Of a DNA stretch of 64,000 nucleotides, positions 28,122 to 37,269 are shown one piece after another (positions within the stretch are counted from its first letter, which is position 1; every line of letters begins with the position of its first letter). The translations under genes were made by a program, and so were the position numbers. The notes beneath the pieces are model-generated. The model was not told where the DNA came from. It saw nothing but the letters and a program-made list of their open reading frames with translations, and ran no database searches. This DNA is from Snuella sedimenti (GTDB lineage: Bacteria > Bacteroidota > Bacteroidia > Flavobacteriales > Flavobacteriaceae): assembly GCF_016428595.1 (NCBI RefSeq), contig NZ_JAELVQ010000006.1, positions 1 through 64,000 on the forward strand, read 5' to 3'.

Positions 28122-29600
28122 TTAATACCCCGTTTTTTGGTCTAACTCAGGATTTCTGTCGATCTCAGACTGAGGAAATGGCCAATTATAATGATGGGAT
28201 TTAAAGTTAAGACCACCAACACCTAAACCAGGCTCATCAACTACGCTAAGTACATCTTGTATCGTCCCCCATCTTTTAAGATCCAAATACCTATGCCCTT
28301 CGAAAGCCAATTCTATTTGTCTTTCCAATCGGATGCTTTCTCGCATATCATCTTTGCTTAATCCAGAAGGCAGATCAGGCATTCCCACTCTTGACCGCAC
28401 CTCATTAACTGCGTCATGCACCGATTGATCTGGCCCAACAGCTTCATTTTGTGCCTCTGCGTACATTAACAACACATCGGCATAACGAAGATGTATAATA
28501 TCCATATCACTAAGAACATCATATCCAATTGGACCAATTGTCTTATCGACACCTTTTTGAACTCTATATCCAGTTTCCGTAGGCTCTTGTTGAATTTCTT
28601 GCCCATCAATAAACCACGGTTCAACTTGAATGGTTTGAAGTAATCTTGGATCTCTATCCGCATAAGGATCGGCTGGATCGTACAATGGCGACAAATCAAT
28701 TGACAAACCATCTACACTTTGATAAGCATCAACGAGTTCCTGTCTTGGATTTGGCTGTGACCACCATCCTACATAAATTTGATACCAATGGGTGTTATCC
28801 GGTGCTAAAAATTTTGTAGAGAACAAGATTTCGTCGGGATTGGATTCTTGTCCAGAGGTTAAGAAAAGCCCTGTATAGTCGTTATAAAGGCTTGTATTTC
28901 CTGAAGCCATAACTTGACCCGTTAATGCCGCAGCTTGAGTCCATTCCCCACTATGTAAGTGTACTTTAGCTTTTAATGCTAACGCAGAATTCTTTACAAC
29001 ATTCCCCATGTATGCTTCATTTGGAAGGCTAGCTATAGCATCGTCTAAATCACTATGTATAAAATCCAAAACCTGTTGACTGGTACTTTGCTTTATTTTT
29101 GACTCTTCAACGGTAGGAGGTGTACCATAAATCACAACATCTCCATAAAATTGCTGTAGGTTAAAATAAAACCAAGCACGAATAAATTTTACTTCTCCTA
29201 TATAACGACTTTTAGTAGTTTGATTCATATCCAAGTCGGCTATATTTTGTAAAAACACATTGCAAGAAGAAATGCCTTTATATGCGTCATTATACATGGC
29301 ATTAATGACTCCTCCAGTCGAAGGCAATATATCTCCTCTTGAAATATTCATTACCTGATCCGAGTTTTGCGTATTATAACCATTATCGGTCAGGCAGTCT
29401 AAATTATACCTAGTTACACTATATACACTTGCTTGAAGGCGACTATAAACTCCCACTAAAGCAATATATGCATCCGATTCACTTTTCCAAAAAGTCTGGC
29501 TAGAAACTTCATCTAAGGGGTTTTTATCCAGAAAATTATCACTACAAGAAGAGCACATTAATATAATGGATAAGCCAAATGTTATTATATTATTTTTCAT
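28122..29600 (-). CDS. SusD-like glycan-binding lipoprotein
   Basis: A 492-residue SusD/RagB protein. The lipobox ('LIMCSSC', Cys19) is followed by 'SDNFLDKNPLDEVSSQTFWK', the usual family start. TPR-like helices lie at about 80-240, and the C-terminus has 'RLERQIELAFEGHRYLDLKR', a strongly conserved family stretch, then a tail ending in 'YNWPFPQSEIDRNPELDQ'. It forms the lid on the SusC porin encoded 11 bases upstream and captures oligosaccharides at the cell surface. Confidence 0.96.
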   Translation of the reverse strand: MKNNIITFGLSIILMCSSCSDNFLDKNPLDEVSSQTFWKSESDAYIALVGVYSRLQASVYSVTRYNLDCLTDNGYNTQNSDQVMNISRGDILPSTGGVINAMYNDAYKGISSCNVFLQNIADLDMNQTTKSRYIGEVKFIRAWFYFNLQQFYGDVVIYGTPPTVEESKIKQSTSQQVLDFIHSDLDDAIASLPNEAYMGNVVKNSALALKAKVHLHSGEWTQAAALTGQVMASGNTSLYNDYTGLFLTSGQESNPDEILFSTKFLAPDNTHWYQIYVGWWSQPNPRQELVDAYQSVDGLSIDLSPLYDPADPYADRDPRLLQTIQVEPWFIDGQEIQQEPTETGYRVQKGVDKTIGPIGYDVLSDMDIIHLRYADVLLMYAEAQNEAVGPDQSVHDAVNEVRSRVGMPDLPSGLSKDDMRESIRLERQIELAFEGHRYLDLKRWGTIQDVLSVVDEPGLGVGGLNFKSHHYNWPFPQSEIDRNPELDQKTGY

Positions 29601-29611
29601 ATCTTTTTTTA

Positions 29612-32600
29612 TTATAATTTAAGTTTAACTCCCATAGACAATATCTTTGTTTGTGGGTATACACTTCCTCTAGTACTCCACCATTCGGTCCCCAATCTTT
29701 CAGGATCAACATGCTTCATTTTAGTAAAAGTAAACAGGTTGTCTGCCGAAAAATACACTCTAGCATCTTTTAATTTAATCTTCTCACACACTTCTTTTGG
29801 CAGGTTGTAACCAATTTGAAGGTTCTTAATTCTCATATAGGATGCATCTTTCAAGTTATATGTATTCTCGGTTCCGGACATTGGCGTATAACCATAGGTT
29901 GAAAATGTCCACAAGGCAGGCATAGTTTGACTTGGATTTTCTGGTGTCCAGGCATTTCTCCAATCTGTTGTAGGAGCAGTCCCTTGGGTAAAGGGCCAAA
30001 AGCCCCACCAAGTTAAATAGTATTTTTGTCCTTCAACACCTTGAAAAAATACGGACATATCCCAATTTCTCCATTGAAGTGAAATATTTCCTCCATAAGT
30101 AAAATCTGGCTGTGCTCCATCAACGAAAACCCTATCATCTGCATTAATAACACCATCTCCGTTCGCATCTCTAAATCTTAAATCTCCCGGCTGTGGACTT
30201 CCCGGATGTGTCGGAGCGGCATCAATCTCTGACTGAGACTGAAATATACCATCCCATTCAATCATATAATATTCACCTATAGGTTGTCCTTCAACTGTAG
30301 AGTTTCTTCCAAAACTTGGAGCACTTACTTTAGTTACTTCATTCTTGTTTTTAGAAAAATTAAAATCAACAGCGTATGACAATTCCCCTACTTTATTTTT
30401 ATGACCCAATAAAAGCTCTATACCTTTGTTTTCCATTGAGGCAAAATTGATAGTTGGTGCAGAAAGTCCAACACTAGCTGGTATTTCTGCTTGTGACAAG
30501 ATGCCCTCTGTTTCTTTCTTGTACCAATCAAAAACCATTGAGAAAAGACCGCCTCCAAATGATAAATCCACACCAATATCTGTACTAGTTGTTTTTTCCC
30601 ACTCTAAAGTTTTATCTGTTAAACGATTTTGAACAACCCCTTGGTCTAGACCTGCACCTAAAGGATAAGCCACTGTTGACAAAACATCTTGATAAGGGTA
30701 ATTACCTATATTCTGATTACCCAATTCACCCCATGAAGCCCTTAGCTTTAGGTTATCAACCCAGTCGACATCTTGCATAAACGCTTCATTAGAAACACGC
30801 CACCCGGCAGAAACTGATGGAAAGAATCCCCATCTATTGTCTTCAAAAATCCTAGAAGTCCCATCGTATCTTGCATTAGCCTCAATTAAATAGCGCTCTT
30901 TAAAATTATAGGTCAATCTACCAAAATAGGATTGAATAGCCCACTCAGTCGCTGTACCACCAAGACCTTGACCCTCTGAATTTCCCGCATTTATTTCAGT
31001 AAGTTGAGGAAAATTAAAATCTCTTCTAGAACCTTCTAAATATCTCCAATGGAATTCCTCTTGGTTATAGCCCACTAAAGCCGACACATTGTGTCCTCCA
31101 GAAAACTCTTTTGAATAATTTAATGTTGTATAAAATGTTGGTAGCTTGCTTTTTTCAAACCTGTTACGCACCCCGTTAAAAACAGGCCAACCATCAGAAT
31201 AATACTCGCCTGTCGCAAAAGAATAAGCCTCTATTGGATAGTTTACAAATTTATTGAAGGAATCAGTATAATCAATAGACCCCTTTAGCTCCCAAGTCAA
31301 CTCAGGAAGGATATCATATTTCAAAAATGCATTAACTCTTATGTTCTTCGACTCATAAAAGTTTCCTCCTTCATTAGCAACAAACTCAGGATTTCTATTT
31401 ACCCAAAATTCTGGCCAAGCGTTATGACTATATCTTCCACTACCATCTGCCAAGTAAGGACTATACATTGGCTGTGCGCCGTATACAACTAAAAGAAAAT
31501 CGGAATCAGTTAACCATGGCTCTTTTCTATCCCCTATGGCCATACTAATATTAGTTCCAAAAGTCAGTTTATCAGTTATCTTTGTATCAATATTTAATTG
31601 GCCTGTATACCTTTTAAAGTTATGACCAATAACGACTCCTTCCTGATCATAATACCCTAAGTTTGCATAAAATCGCGTCTTTTCACTCCCCCCAGAAACA
31701 CTCAAATTATGTCTATACACTGGCACGGTTCTAATAGAATGATCCAGCCAATTAAAATTAGGATACTGAGGATCATTGGGAGCGGCATTTCTGTAAGAAT
31801 CGATTTGTGACTGAGAAAAAAGGTTCGCTATTCCCTGTCTTTCATGTGCCGTATTCCACATTTCCATATACTCAACAGAATTATTAACAAAATCAGGCAA
31901 TACAGCAGCAGAATGATAAGCTACATTTCCATGGTAACTAATATCAACCCCATCTTTAATTCCGGTCTTTGTAGTAACAACAATTACTCCATTAGCCGCT
32001 CTGGCACCATAAATAGAGGCTGATGCAGCATCTTTTAAAACCGATATAGACTCTACATTCTCCGGATCAATATTATCTAGAGATCCCGCAATACCATCAA
32101 TAATTACCAAAGGATTACTACCAGCACCACTAAAAGTACCTGTACCCCTTATTCTTATATATGTATTTTCTTTTCCAGGTTGACCCGAACCTTGATTAAT
32201 TCTAACTCCTGTCAATTTTCCTTGTAACATATTGGCTACATTATTTATAGGACGTTTGGTAAGTTCTTCATCATCTATGTTAGCTACGGACCCCGTAAGG
32301 TTAATTTTCTTTTGTTTACCATATCCAATAACGACAATTTCATCCAATTGTGATACCTGCAACTCTACATTAATTGACGAGATATCTCCCACAGTAATTT
32401 CTTGAGACTGCATACCTACATAAGAAAACTGTAATACATTTCCTTTTGATGCAGAAATAACATACTTCCCATCAAAATCAGTGACAACCCCCACATTTGT
32501 TTGAAGGTTTAACACAGTAACACCTGGCAATGGAACACCTGAATCATCTGTTACAGTTCCAGAAATGTCAGACTGCAAGGCAACATACATCTCACTTTCA

Positions 32601-32683
32601 CTTAATGCTCTTGCATTAAAACAGAAGAGAGATACTAATACCAAAATGCCTAGAAATGGCTTTTTTAGTTGATTTAATTTCAT
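29612..32683 (-). CDS. SusC-like TonB-dependent glycan importer
   Basis: A 1023-residue outer-membrane transporter. A signal peptide is followed by a carboxypeptidase-like domain ('ISGTVTDDSGVPLPGVTVLN'), the TonB box region 'LDEIVVIGYGKQKKINLTGS', the plug with 'LVIIDGIAGSLDNIDPENVE' and 'VLKDAASASIYGARAANG', and a full beta-barrel ending in an aromatic-hydrophobic strand ('ILSMGVKLKL'). It imports oligosaccharides using TonB energy together with SusD. It is the first gene of the leftward arm. No consensus -7 box is visible in the 250 bases upstream, so control by a non-standard promoter or activator is possible. Confidence 0.97.
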   Translation of the reverse strand: MKLNQLKKPFLGILVLVSLFCFNARALSESEMYVALQSDISGTVTDDSGVPLPGVTVLNLQTNVGVVTDFDGKYVISASKGNVLQFSYVGMQSQEITVGDISSINVELQVSQLDEIVVIGYGKQKKINLTGSVANIDDEELTKRPINNVANMLQGKLTGVRINQGSGQPGKENTYIRIRGTGTFSGAGSNPLVIIDGIAGSLDNIDPENVESISVLKDAASASIYGARAANGVIVVTTKTGIKDGVDISYHGNVAYHSAAVLPDFVNNSVEYMEMWNTAHERQGIANLFSQSQIDSYRNAAPNDPQYPNFNWLDHSIRTVPVYRHNLSVSGGSEKTRFYANLGYYDQEGVVIGHNFKRYTGQLNIDTKITDKLTFGTNISMAIGDRKEPWLTDSDFLLVVYGAQPMYSPYLADGSGRYSHNAWPEFWVNRNPEFVANEGGNFYESKNIRVNAFLKYDILPELTWELKGSIDYTDSFNKFVNYPIEAYSFATGEYYSDGWPVFNGVRNRFEKSKLPTFYTTLNYSKEFSGGHNVSALVGYNQEEFHWRYLEGSRRDFNFPQLTEINAGNSEGQGLGGTATEWAIQSYFGRLTYNFKERYLIEANARYDGTSRIFEDNRWGFFPSVSAGWRVSNEAFMQDVDWVDNLKLRASWGELGNQNIGNYPYQDVLSTVAYPLGAGLDQGVVQNRLTDKTLEWEKTTSTDIGVDLSFGGGLFSMVFDWYKKETEGILSQAEIPASVGLSAPTINFASMENKGIELLLGHKNKVGELSYAVDFNFSKNKNEVTKVSAPSFGRNSTVEGQPIGEYYMIEWDGIFQSQSEIDAAPTHPGSPQPGDLRFRDANGDGVINADDRVFVDGAQPDFTYGGNISLQWRNWDMSVFFQGVEGQKYYLTWWGFWPFTQGTAPTTDWRNAWTPENPSQTMPALWTFSTYGYTPMSGTENTYNLKDASYMRIKNLQIGYNLPKEVCEKIKLKDARVYFSADNLFTFTKMKHVDPERLGTEWWSTRGSVYPQTKILSMGVKLKL

Positions 32684-32933
32684 AAGATTTTTGTTAATAG
32701 GTTATTAATTGTTGTTTAATTAGTTAGCACCGCTATTAAAAGCCAATACTTGAAATAGTTTTTTTACACATATTAAGATTGTTTTTAAATTTAGAGAGGC
32801 AATTTACAAAAATTATTCATATATAAATAATTTATTCAGAATATTTTTTTCATATATAAATAACTAACCTCATTAATTAGGCTAATCAAATTTTAAGAAA
32901 TGGAAAAATTAATACAGAATAAAATACCTTCCC

Positions 32934-33695
32934 CTATAGATCGATCCCCAAATTCTTCTTGATTGATTTAACGGTCTCTTTAATCTTATTGAGAATTTTA
33001 TCCGAGCCAAGAAGCTCTTGAACCTGACCTGACAACATAGTCACAACTAAAGCCCCAAGAATATTAATCTCAGGAATATAAATTGGCACTCCAATATCAA
33101 TAACACCTTTAGTCGTTTCACTTTCTTTAAAATCATACCCTTTTTCAGCGACCAACTTTATTTCACTTAAATAATCTAACTTATCAACCTCATTCAAATC
33201 ACTGAAATTCGCATTTCTATTTAAATATATCAGCTGCTCCTCTTCTTTTAATTGAGATAACATAATACGACCCGAGGTAGAATTAAACAAAGGAAACCTA
33301 CTCCCTACTTCCACCGAAAGCGACACGGGACCAGGACTAGAGCATTCAGAAACAATTAGAAGCTCATCAAAGTTTAAAATAGACAAGTGACATGATTGCT
33401 TTGAAAAACCTGCCAATTCTTGCATCGGATAAAAAGCGGCAGACCTTAACGCATATAGAGGAGGGTGCCTATGAGCCAGGTAATACAATTTCAAAGACAG
33501 TTTGTACTTGCCAGAAACATGACTCTTTATTATATACCCCCTTTCCTCTAAACAAACCAACATACGATAAATTTCATTTGGTTTTTTATTGATCCCCGTA
33601 GCAATCTCAGTTTGCGACTGATCTACGGCCTGCATCGAAAGATATTCAATAATATCTAAGCCCTTATCCAGAGCTGGAGAGTTATACTTAGTCAT
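32934..33695 (-). CDS. IclR-family transcriptional regulator
   Basis: A 253-residue regulator. The N-terminus is a winged helix-turn-helix ('SQTEIATGINKKPNEIYRML', then 'EERGYI'), followed by the IclR ligand-binding domain ('GSRFPLFNSTSGRIMLSQLK', 'GYDFKESETTKGVIDIGVPI'). IclR proteins sense small acids or sugar-acid intermediates. It lies between the two arms of the catabolic locus, pointing left toward SusC, while the permease gene points right, so it is the likely local controller of both arms. The ligand may be a keto-deoxy acid produced by the locus. Confidence 0.92.
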   Translation of the reverse strand: MTKYNSPALDKGLDIIEYLSMQAVDQSQTEIATGINKKPNEIYRMLVCLEERGYIIKSHVSGKYKLSLKLYYLAHRHPPLYALRSAAFYPMQELAGFSKQSCHLSILNFDELLIVSECSSPGPVSLSVEVGSRFPLFNSTSGRIMLSQLKEEEQLIYLNRNANFSDLNEVDKLDYLSEIKLVAEKGYDFKESETTKGVIDIGVPIYIPEINILGALVVTMLSGQVQELLGSDKILNKIKETVKSIKKNLGIDL

Positions 33696-33836
33696 ACTTA
33701 CAATAATATAGCTTCATTTTTATACAAACACACCTAAGCCATAAAAGTATAAAATTAATTTAACGTGATTATGTTTTTAAAAATAAAATCAAAAAACAAT
33801 TTTCCATATTTAAATTTTATATTTATATTTGAAAAC

Positions 33837-34892
33837 ATGAATTCACTAAACACAATAATCGGTATTTTTCTTCATTCTGCAGGAGGCATATCGGCTTCTA
33901 CCTGTTACTTACCATTCCAAAAAGTTAACAAATGGTCATGGAATAGCTACTGGCTGATCCAGGCCATATTTGCCTGGTTGGTTTTCCCACTTGTTATTGG
34001 TTACCTAACGGTTCCAAACTTATGGAAAGTTTTTATTGAGTCCCCTTCGTCAGTCATGCTTAATGCATTTTTACTGGGAGCTGTATACGGTTTTGGTGGT
34101 ATGGCATTTGGTTTTGCCATAAAACATATTGGGTTTTCACTTACTTATACCATTTCAATTGGGCTCTCTGCCGTTTTGGGCACTATAGTCCCTTTAATCA
34201 TACACGGCACACTTATAAAACAGTTCTCAAAACCGGGAAGCATGATTGTTTTAGCAGGCATGCTATGCTCTTTGCTTGGTGTTTTTTTATGCGGATTGGC
34301 AGGACGTAAAAAAGAGAAAGATTTGAAAGCATCCAACCAATTAAATGCCAACGGTTTTAATTTAAGGAAGGGCTTGGCCCTGGCCATATTTGCCGGTGTT
34401 TTTTCTGCCATTTTTGGTGTTTCCCTTGAATTGGGGGCTCCGGTTGCAGAAATTGCCGATAAATATGGAGCAGGTCATTTCGAAGGCAATGCCAATCTAT
34501 TCCTCTCCACTTCGGGCACTTTTGCCACAAACTTTATCTGGTTTGTTGTTTTGGGTTTTCGAAAAAACACCATAAAGGAAGTAGTTGCCGTAAAATCTTT
34601 GGGTTACAAAACATGGGGCTTAAACACGTTTCTCTCCATACTAACAGGAGGATTGTGGTATTTACAATTTTTCTTTTATGGCCTGGGGCATGTTAGAATG
34701 GGTAATTTCAAATTTGCAAGTTGGGCCATCCATATGGCCATGCTTATCTTTTTTAGTTACCTCGTTGGGGTATTAATGAAAGAATGGAAAAACGTCTCCA
34801 AACAAACCTACATAGTACTAATTACCGGATTGATTGTTTTGGTATGCTCTTTCGTAATAATTACCTATGGAAGCACGCTTGGATCCCACTAG
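33837..34892 (+). CDS. RhaT-type sugar/proton symporter
   Basis: A 351-residue inner-membrane permease of the L-rhamnose/proton symporter family. It has about ten hydrophobic helices. The family start is 'NTIIGIFLHSAGGISASTCY' followed by 'FQKVNKWSWNSYWLIQA', which fixes the start at the ATG at 33837 rather than an earlier GTG. It likely imports a 6-deoxy-sugar or related monosaccharide released by the hydrolases; L-fucose would fit the fucosidases, but that is an inference. It opens the rightward arm, 34 bases before the first solute-binding-like gene. A TATATTTG lies six bases before the ATG, which would imply an almost leaderless transcript. Confidence 0.88.
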   Translation: MNSLNTIIGIFLHSAGGISASTCYLPFQKVNKWSWNSYWLIQAIFAWLVFPLVIGYLTVPNLWKVFIESPSSVMLNAFLLGAVYGFGGMAFGFAIKHIGFSLTYTISIGLSAVLGTIVPLIIHGTLIKQFSKPGSMIVLAGMLCSLLGVFLCGLAGRKKEKDLKASNQLNANGFNLRKGLALAIFAGVFSAIFGVSLELGAPVAEIADKYGAGHFEGNANLFLSTSGTFATNFIWFVVLGFRKNTIKEVVAVKSLGYKTWGLNTFLSILTGGLWYLQFFFYGLGHVRMGNFKFASWAIHMAMLIFFSYLVGVLMKEWKNVSKQTYIVLITGLIVLVCSFVIITYGSTLGSH

Positions 34893-34925
34893 CACAAACA
34901 ATACCCGTAAAAGCATAAGTTAAAA

Positions 34926-36083
34926 ATGGACACAAATAAAAACAACATATCCTTAAAAGGCATTGCCTGGAATCATACCCGGGGATTCACCTCTGTAGTG
35001 GCCACTGCGCAGCGATTTGAAGAGTTAAACCCAAATATGAGAATTACATGGGAGAAAAGATCGCTTCAAGCATTTGCCGATGCTTCGCTTGATGAATTAA
35101 CAAATAACTACGATTTGTTGATTATGGACAACCCTCATGTTTCAATAGCAGCTCGTGACAACAACCTACTGGCTTTTAATGATTATTTAAATGCCGAATT
35201 TATTGAAGAATTAGCGAACAACAGTGTGGGAAAATCACATGCCAGTTACAACGTCAATGGCAAACAATGGACATTGGCAACTGATGCAGCAACCCCTATA
35301 GCTACCTGGAGGGAAGATTTGATACATCAACAGAACATTCAAATTCCTAATACATGGGAAGATTTATTAACACTAACCAAAACCGGAAAAGTAGCTTTTG
35401 CATCCATCCCTATAGACACATTAATGCATCATTATATGCTATGTGAGGCCTTAGGCGCCTCTGTTTTCACTAGCAAAATCGTAGTAGCCCCACGGGAAAT
35501 CATGATAGATGCCATAAAAATGTACAAAAAGCTGGTTGACTTAGCACCTTCATATTGTTTAGAAATGAATCCAATACATATCGCTGAACTTATGACCAGT
35601 ACAGATGAGATCGTATATAGTCCATTTAATTATGGGTACTCCAATTATTCGAAAAAGAATTATGCCGACAAGGTCTTAAAAGCTGGAAGTTTGGTGACTT
35701 TAAACGGCAAAAGGTTACGCTCTGTTTTAGGTGGCGCCGGCATAGCGGTATCTTCTAAAACCAAACACGCCAAAGTTGCAATGCAGTATGCCGAATTTAA
35801 CGCTACTGAAAAAATACAATCAGGTTTATATTTTGACTTTGGAGGACAACCAGGACATAGGAAGTCATGGTTGAACGAAGAAGTAAACAAACAAAGTAAA
35901 AACTTTTTTAAAGACACATTACAAACCTTAGATAAAGCTATAATGCGCCCTCAGTACTATGGATACATGTATTTTCAGGACAATGCAAGTCCAGTAATAC
36001 ATGAGGCTGTTTCTGGAAAAGTTTCTATTGAAGCTGCTGTAGATAAAATGAACGCTTTATATGCTGAATCCCTTAAATTATAA
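34926..36083 (+). CDS. Solute-binding-protein homologue without signal peptide (1)
   Basis: A 385-residue protein with the pattern of family 1 extracellular solute-binding proteins: 'AQRFEELNPNMRITWEKRSL' near the start, 'TWREDLIHQQNIQIPNTWED' in the middle and 'RSVLGGAGIAVSSKTKHAKV' near residue 265. The N-terminus 'MDTNKNNISLKGIAWNHTRG' is polar, so there is no signal peptide or lipobox and the protein should stay in the cytoplasm. No ABC permease or ATPase lies nearby. It sits directly before a CoA-transferase gene; a paralogue follows the second CoA-transferase gene. It may bind a sugar acid as a carrier, a sensor or a partner of the CoA-transferase. That role is speculative. Confidence 0.75.
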   Translation: MDTNKNNISLKGIAWNHTRGFTSVVATAQRFEELNPNMRITWEKRSLQAFADASLDELTNNYDLLIMDNPHVSIAARDNNLLAFNDYLNAEFIEELANNSVGKSHASYNVNGKQWTLATDAATPIATWREDLIHQQNIQIPNTWEDLLTLTKTGKVAFASIPIDTLMHHYMLCEALGASVFTSKIVVAPREIMIDAIKMYKKLVDLAPSYCLEMNPIHIAELMTSTDEIVYSPFNYGYSNYSKKNYADKVLKAGSLVTLNGKRLRSVLGGAGIAVSSKTKHAKVAMQYAEFNATEKIQSGLYFDFGGQPGHRKSWLNEEVNKQSKNFFKDTLQTLDKAIMRPQYYGYMYFQDNASPVIHEAVSGKVSIEAAVDKMNALYAESLKL

Positions 36084-36095
36084 GAAATACATCAA

Positions 36096-37238
36096 ATGAA
36101 ACCTTTAGAAGGCATATTAGTTATTGAATTTAGTCAGTTCATGGCTGGTCCGTCAGCTGGATTGAGATTAGCGGATTTAGGTGCTCGTGTCATTAAAATT
36201 GAACGCCCTGAGGTTGGCGAAGGAACCAGACAACTGGCAATTAAAAACCTATTTATTGACGATGACAGCTTGTTGTTCCATACAATTAACAGAAATAAAG
36301 AATCCTATACTGCAGACCTAAAAAATCCTGAAGACTTAAAACGAATAAAAAAATTAATAATATCTGCTGATATCATGACTCATAACTTTAGGCCAGGAGT
36401 TATGGAAAAGATTGGTTTGGATTATGAAACAGTAAGAGGTATAAATCCAAAAATAGTTTATGGTGTTGTTTCTGGTTATGGACCGTTAGGTCCCTGGGCA
36501 AAAAAGCCTGGACAAGACTTATTAATTCAGGCTTTGTCGGGCTTAAGCTATTTATCCGGATCTGCAAACGACCATCCAACCCCTATGGGATTAGCCGTAT
36601 GCGATATTTTAACCGGTATACATCTAGCACAGGGAATTTTAGCGGCACTTATTAGACGTGGCAAAACACAAAAAGGGGGTCTGATAGAAGTTAGCCTTTT
36701 AGAATCTACCCTCGATTTTCAGTTTGAAGTTTTAACAACTCACTTTAATGATGGCGGCAAACACCCTAAACGTGCAAAGCAAGGGAATGCACATGCCTAC
36801 TTAAGTGCTCCTTATGGCATTTACAAGACCAAGGATGGCTATTTATCTTTAGCAATGACACCGATCACCAAACTTGCAACATTGTTGCAAATAGATATTC
36901 CTAGAGCCTATAAACTAGAGAAAAATTGGTTTGACAAACGTAACGAAATAATGGATCTGCTGCGCAGTGTCTTTATTACTAAAACTACCGAACAATGGCT
37001 TGTATTACTTGAAAAGGAAAATATTTGGTGCTCCAACGTTTACAGCTACAAAGATCTTTTGGAACATGAAGGCTACAAAGCTTTACAAATGGATCAAGAT
37101 ATTATAACATCCAACGGAAAAAACATTCGCACAACAAGATGCCCTATAAGAATTGACGAAGAACGTTACTACAATACAAAATCTGGCCCGAAATTGGGAG
37201 AGGATACAGAGCGTATCATCAAAGAATTTAGTTTATAA
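36096..37238 (+). CDS. Class III CoA-transferase (CaiB/BaiF) 1
   Basis: A 380-residue cytosolic enzyme that moves CoA between carboxylic acids. Landmarks are 'GILVIEFSQFMAGPSAGLRL' near the N-terminus, '[13 protein letters not shown]', 'HNFRPGVMEKIGLDY' and 'PMGLAVCDILTGIHLAQGIL', where Asp170 matches the catalytic Asp of formyl-CoA transferase. The length is a little short for the family but complete. It follows the first solute-binding homologue by 12 bases. A paralogue is encoded at 39579. The pair could be two subunits or act on two acids. CoA activation within a glycan utilization locus is unusual. Confidence 0.9.
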   Translation: MKPLEGILVIEFSQFMAGPSAGLRLADLGARVIKIERPEVGEGTRQLAIKNLFIDDDSLLFHTINRNKESYTADLKNPEDLKRIKKLIISADIMTHNFRPGVMEKIGLDYETVRGINPKIVYGVVSGYGPLGPWAKKPGQDLLIQALSGLSYLSGSANDHPTPMGLAVCDILTGIHLAQGILAALIRRGKTQKGGLIEVSLLESTLDFQFEVLTTHFNDGGKHPKRAKQGNAHAYLSAPYGIYKTKDGYLSLAMTPITKLATLLQIDIPRAYKLEKNWFDKRNEIMDLLRSVFITKTTEQWLVLLEKENIWCSNVYSYKDLLEHEGYKALQMDQDIITSNGKNIRTTRCPIRIDEERYYNTKSGPKLGEDTERIIKEFSL

Positions 37239-37269
37239 CTATGGATATATTCATCAAAACCATTAAATA